NCBI RefSeq assembly: GCF_024868665.1
Contig: NC_079893.1
Location: 9,906,407-9,970,406 of the forward strand
Length of the DNA stretch: 64,000 bases
Direction: 5' to 3'
Source: Triplophysa rosa
Taxonomy: Eukaryota; Chordata; Actinopteri; Cypriniformes; Nemacheilidae
Part shown: positions 60,954-64,000 of the stretch, piece by piece
How positions within the stretch are numbered: position 1 is the stretch's first letter
Layout of the letters: every line of letters starts with the position of its first letter
Translations under genes and position numbers: made by a program
Notes under the pieces: generated by a model
The model's database searches: none
What the model saw: the letters and a program-made list of their open reading frames with translations, nothing else
Told to the model about the DNA's origin: nothing

Positions 60954-61708
60954 CATATTTAGTATTTATGAACTCAACATCAATACAGCATCAAACACAT
61001 CATACAAGACAACAATTCTTAAAAAAACACTGAAACATGACCATTATATTACAACAACTTCAACAGATTTCATAAACAATTACGTATACAATAACAAACA
61101 TCATCCATTTGTGCATTTACAGTATGGTACCGTTTCTTTTTTTAAACCTTGTTTAAGTTCTATGAATCCACAAAACATTACAGTCTTAAAGTTTAAAGGA
61201 ACAATTTTTACATTACCGCTCATAAATTTTTACATCAATCATTCTTTTTCTCCATCAGAAGGCACATTAACATGTTGTCAGCCTTTACTAAAATGATAAC
61301 CTCACCAAAGGACATTTGTAATGTAATGTCTTCAATATGAATGTAATAATAAGCATGTGTTAGTTCATATGGAAAATGTGTATCCAAGCTAACAGGTGTA
61401 CCTATTTAATAGTAAATTTTTAGTTTGTCCTGCTATTACAGAGCAAGTTTTTACCTTAAAAAGTGTAACAGCATTTTGGTAAAATTTAGATTTTGGTAAA
61501 CTACTAATTACATACCAAACCATTTGCTACATATTAGCCTTGTTCCAAAACCCAGCAAGCTGTCCACCCAGAAATGTGCCTACGATGCCTCACAATACAG
61601 GAAAAGTGGAAAGCAAAATTTTTGTTTTGGTCAAATACTATGGCATGGCAAGCCTGTTGGTTTTGGAACAGAAATGAAAAGATGCACCTAAAGGAACTGA
61701 GTAAAAAC

Positions 61709-61960
61709 TATAGACGGTTTCATCGGACGCACGAGCCTGGCCCAAAGTTAACTTCCGGTCTGTGTTTGATTATAATAACAATTTATTTTATATCTATTTA
61801 TATTTATATTAATATTCATTTATATTCATATTTTATTTGTATATTAATTGTATTAAATTTAAACTACTCAACAGTTATTGTTTCTTTGCGGAGGTCTACT
61901 GGAACTTAAGTTTGGGCCACATAACATTTGTTTATGTTGCTGTTGCTGAAACCGTCTATA
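61709..61960. repeat. Palindromic element with TATAGACGGTTTCA ends
   Basis: Left TATAGACGGTTTCA, right TGAAACCGTCTATA; inner arms GGCCCAAAGTTAACTTCCGG and AACTTAAGTTTGGGCC. Confidence 0.7.
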
Positions 61961-62333
61961 GACAGCATTTACAGAGGCTCAAATACTTCAATAGTATACA
62001 ACAAACTACACATAATGCAGCAGCTCCAGCATCAGCTTGAAACACTTGAAGCTGCCATCATTATTCTTTTAAAGATACTTAAAAACTGCAGAACACAACT
62101 GGTCCCTTACAGAGCTCACCATCAACAGCACAATATTTCTTGAAAGCTCTTAAGCATGTTAACAAAAGCTCTACAGACCCACCACGACAGTAGATGTTCT
62201 GATCTGGTACACCCTGTACAGCCAAACAGGTGGGAAGATGTGCGACTGTGTGCTTATATAAGCAAGCAAGCACACATTAAACTCAATGGTTGGTTGGGCA
62301 TCCTTGGATGATGCCTTCGGAGTGCCTGTTTAC

Positions 62334-64000
62334 TTACAGCAGGGCATTAGACATGTCAGTGTTCTGCCATCGTAAGCAGGTTGTTTTGGAGTGCTTGTAC
62401 AAGTGACTGGACTGACTAAAGCGCTTGCCGCATTTCAGACAGGCGTACGGTCGCTCACCTGTATGAACTCTGATGTGTTTCTTACAGTCTGTCAGAGTGA
62501 GGAAAGTCTTGCAGCAGATCTTGCACGCGTACTTTCTGGCTCCTTCCACCACCAGTACGTTGTGCTCTGAAAGTGCCTTCTTGCACTTTGACAAAACATC
62601 AGCAGAAGCCCTGGTCAACTGGGGTAGTGGGTTCACATTGGAGATGCCACTGTTTTGACCTACCGACGGAGAAGAATCAAAGTTTACTCCATTCAGAAGC
62701 ATTGAGGAGGAAGAGGAGGCAGCATCTTGTTGCTGCATTGTTGCAATGTCTCTCGCCGGAACCTTGGGAGCAATAAGTCTGAATGTGTTGCACCCTCCGC
62801 CCCTGGTTGAACGAGGGATGGTCTGCAAACCCAAAATGTTGCGTTGGAATTCTAGCGCAAGTTGGTCCACTGTTCCAACCCGAGATGATGCTAACGTCGA
62901 GGACGAGGCTATTCCATCATGCGCAGGCCGTAGAAGGAGAGATTCCGGTTGCAGGTCGGAGTAGACCTGTGTCTCCCCAGGCAGGAGGTGCAGTGAGGAA
63001 GATGCAGCATTGGCAGAATCGGGTGCAAGGAAAAAGCGAGCAGAATCGTGGTCCGGTTGAAACTCTCCGGTTGTAGTATTTGGAACATGGTCCACACTAC
63101 TGGTGAGGTTAGATGATACCGCTCTGCCAGTGAAGCTCTTCGAGCCCCAAAAACTGGAGATGTGTAATCCAGAGGAATCCAGAGCGTCGCTGCAGGAGAG
63201 TTCTTCTACTCTTCCGTCTCTCTCTGCTCCTAATCCCTTGTTTGCTTTGATCAGCAGCTCAGAGCTGGGCTGGGGGTCGGAAAAGCTCCGTTCGCTGCCC
63301 TCGGGACTCAGCTCCAGCTTTTCTCCAACTGCCTCCACCTGAGGAAAATTCACACCAAATATTTGTCAGAGGGTTCATGCTAGAGTAACCACACATATTA
63401 TTAGTGTTTTTAAAAAAATTAAAATCTAATCAATTAAATAAAATATTCAATACAGTCACACTAGCTTGATATGAAAACCAATTACCTGGTCACTTCCTTC
63501 TGCTTGAGAAGTCACATAGCTGGTCTCATCCACAGCCTCGGGTGAACTCAGTGGTTCACTCTTCACCACGACTTGCATGTGCTGCTGTTGCTCCTCCTCC
63601 TCTCCATTCTTTATCTTAATCCCTGCATCCGGATACTCCTCTTTACGCGGCAACATCAAAGTTTTTTCTACTCCGGTTCCCCTGCCCCCATCCGACTGGC
63701 TTGGAAGCTGCATGTCTTCGTGGGTCAGTCCTCTTCGGTAGTCACCGTGCTCTAGTAAACCATCCCCTGGAATGACCCCAGCGTCAACCTCATCCATCAT
63801 TTTACTGTGGGAGTCTGGTGAAAGAAACTCCTCTCCACCCTCTCTGACCTCTCCGTTCCCCACAATTCCCTGGGCCTGTGAGGTCAGACGCGCATTCGTC
63901 CGGTCAATAGGGATCAGACCCAAGGGCTGCTTACGCTTCATGAAACGACGCGATGGGTGAGCACCACGCTGATCCACAGACCCGCACACCAAACCAGTTC
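62334..64000 (-). CDS. zbtb5: Zinc finger and BTB domain-containing protein 5, C-terminal part (N-terminus outside window)
   Basis: ZBTB5 is a nuclear transcriptional repressor, reported to act on CDKN1A in mammals (family knowledge). Two coding pieces are visible: 63486 to the right edge, and 62334-63338 ending in TAA. The BTB domain lies beyond 64000. The upstream piece contains KRKQPLGLIPIDRTNARLTS and VVVKSEPLSSPE; the downstream piece has LSPEGSERSFSDPQ, a divergent Ser/Thr-rich middle and a highly conserved end: QLTRASADVLSKCKKALSEH, then two zinc fingers. Finger 1 is C2H2 (C-K-I-C ... H-I-R-V-H); finger 2 (C-L-K-C ... H-S-K-T-T-C) ends in Cys (C2HC). The adjacency to grhpr supports the name. 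The pieces join in frame (SDQ/VEAV) across a 147-bp intron with GTAATT donor and TTCCTCAG acceptor. Confidence 0.94.

Larger units (their letters stand above)
58614..62333. other. Convergent intergenic space and probable long zbtb5 3' UTR
   Basis: Between the end of grhpr and the zbtb5 stop. It contains a 967-bp hAT-like element (59157-60123), a TA-flanked MITE (60484-60953) and a palindromic element (about 61709-61960). The segment nearest 62333 is probably zbtb5 3' UTR on the minus strand. Short open frames on both strands show no family similarity I recognise. Confidence 0.55.

Noticed and set aside
60949..62143. Plus-strand frames of up to 115 codons
   Set aside because: AT-rich, opposite to the probable zbtb5 3' UTR, no recognisable domain, no splice context.
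62473..63342. Plus-strand frames of 60-97 codons
   Set aside because: Antisense to the zbtb5 coding exon.
1..64000. A novel multi-gene system such as a defence locus, biosynthetic cluster or CRISPR array
   Set aside because: All long conserved frames resolve to four ordinary vertebrate genes; the rest is repeats. No regularly spaced repeat array or unknown conserved multi-exon gene was found.

Overview
This is a piece of a teleost nuclear genome, most likely a cypriniform (carp, minnow or loach group). The evidence is intron-rich vertebrate genes with GT-AG splice sites, plus about a dozen copies of the foldback repeat with ends like TTAAAGGGATAGTTCACCC that is typical of cyprinid DNA. Splice sites were read by eye; exon frames were checked by phase arithmetic and they close for all four genes. 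No RNA gene, CRISPR array, virus or prokaryote-type operon was seen.

Layout. (1) About 1-33,700, + strand: limch1 (LIM and calponin-homology domains 1), lacking its first exon(s). 32 exons from 4920 to 31349 encode 1788 residues: CH domain, a run of seven related linker exons carrying a K-D-D-[ML]-x-x-R-R motif, coiled coil, C-terminal LIM domain. (2) 34978-53109, - strand: uba6, a complete E1 enzyme for ubiquitin and FAT10 (1026 residues, 32 coding exons), plus a probable 5' UTR exon near 53882-53945. (3) 54603-58554, + strand: grhpr, glyoxylate/hydroxypyruvate reductase (355 residues, 9 exons), head-to-head with uba6. (4) 62334 to the right edge, - strand: the 3' half of zbtb5, a BTB zinc-finger repressor, tail-to-tail with grhpr. 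grhpr next to zbtb5 is also the human arrangement. The four proteins (actin/adhesion scaffold, E1 enzyme, metabolic enzyme, transcription factor) form no pathway; they are simply neighbours.

Introns and intergenic DNA are packed with non-autonomous DNA transposons. Several have intact terminal inverted repeats and exact 8-bp target-site duplications readable at base level (2393-2675, 8114-8464, 30670-30968, 40744-41175, 46154-50283, 59157-60123). Two uba6 introns hold nested insertions: an L2-like LINE fragment split by a 432-bp element (39.6-41.3 kb), and a 4.1-kb element containing two others (46.2-50.3 kb). A 719-bp block is tandemly duplicated almost without change just before a limch1 exon.

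I found no new multi-gene system. The points most worth a second look are the serial exon-module expansion in limch1, the near-identical tandem duplication, the nested and long-TIR elements, an intron in the zbtb5 coding region, a possible mitochondrial presequence on grhpr, and a 79-bp uba6 intron half made of a transposon end.
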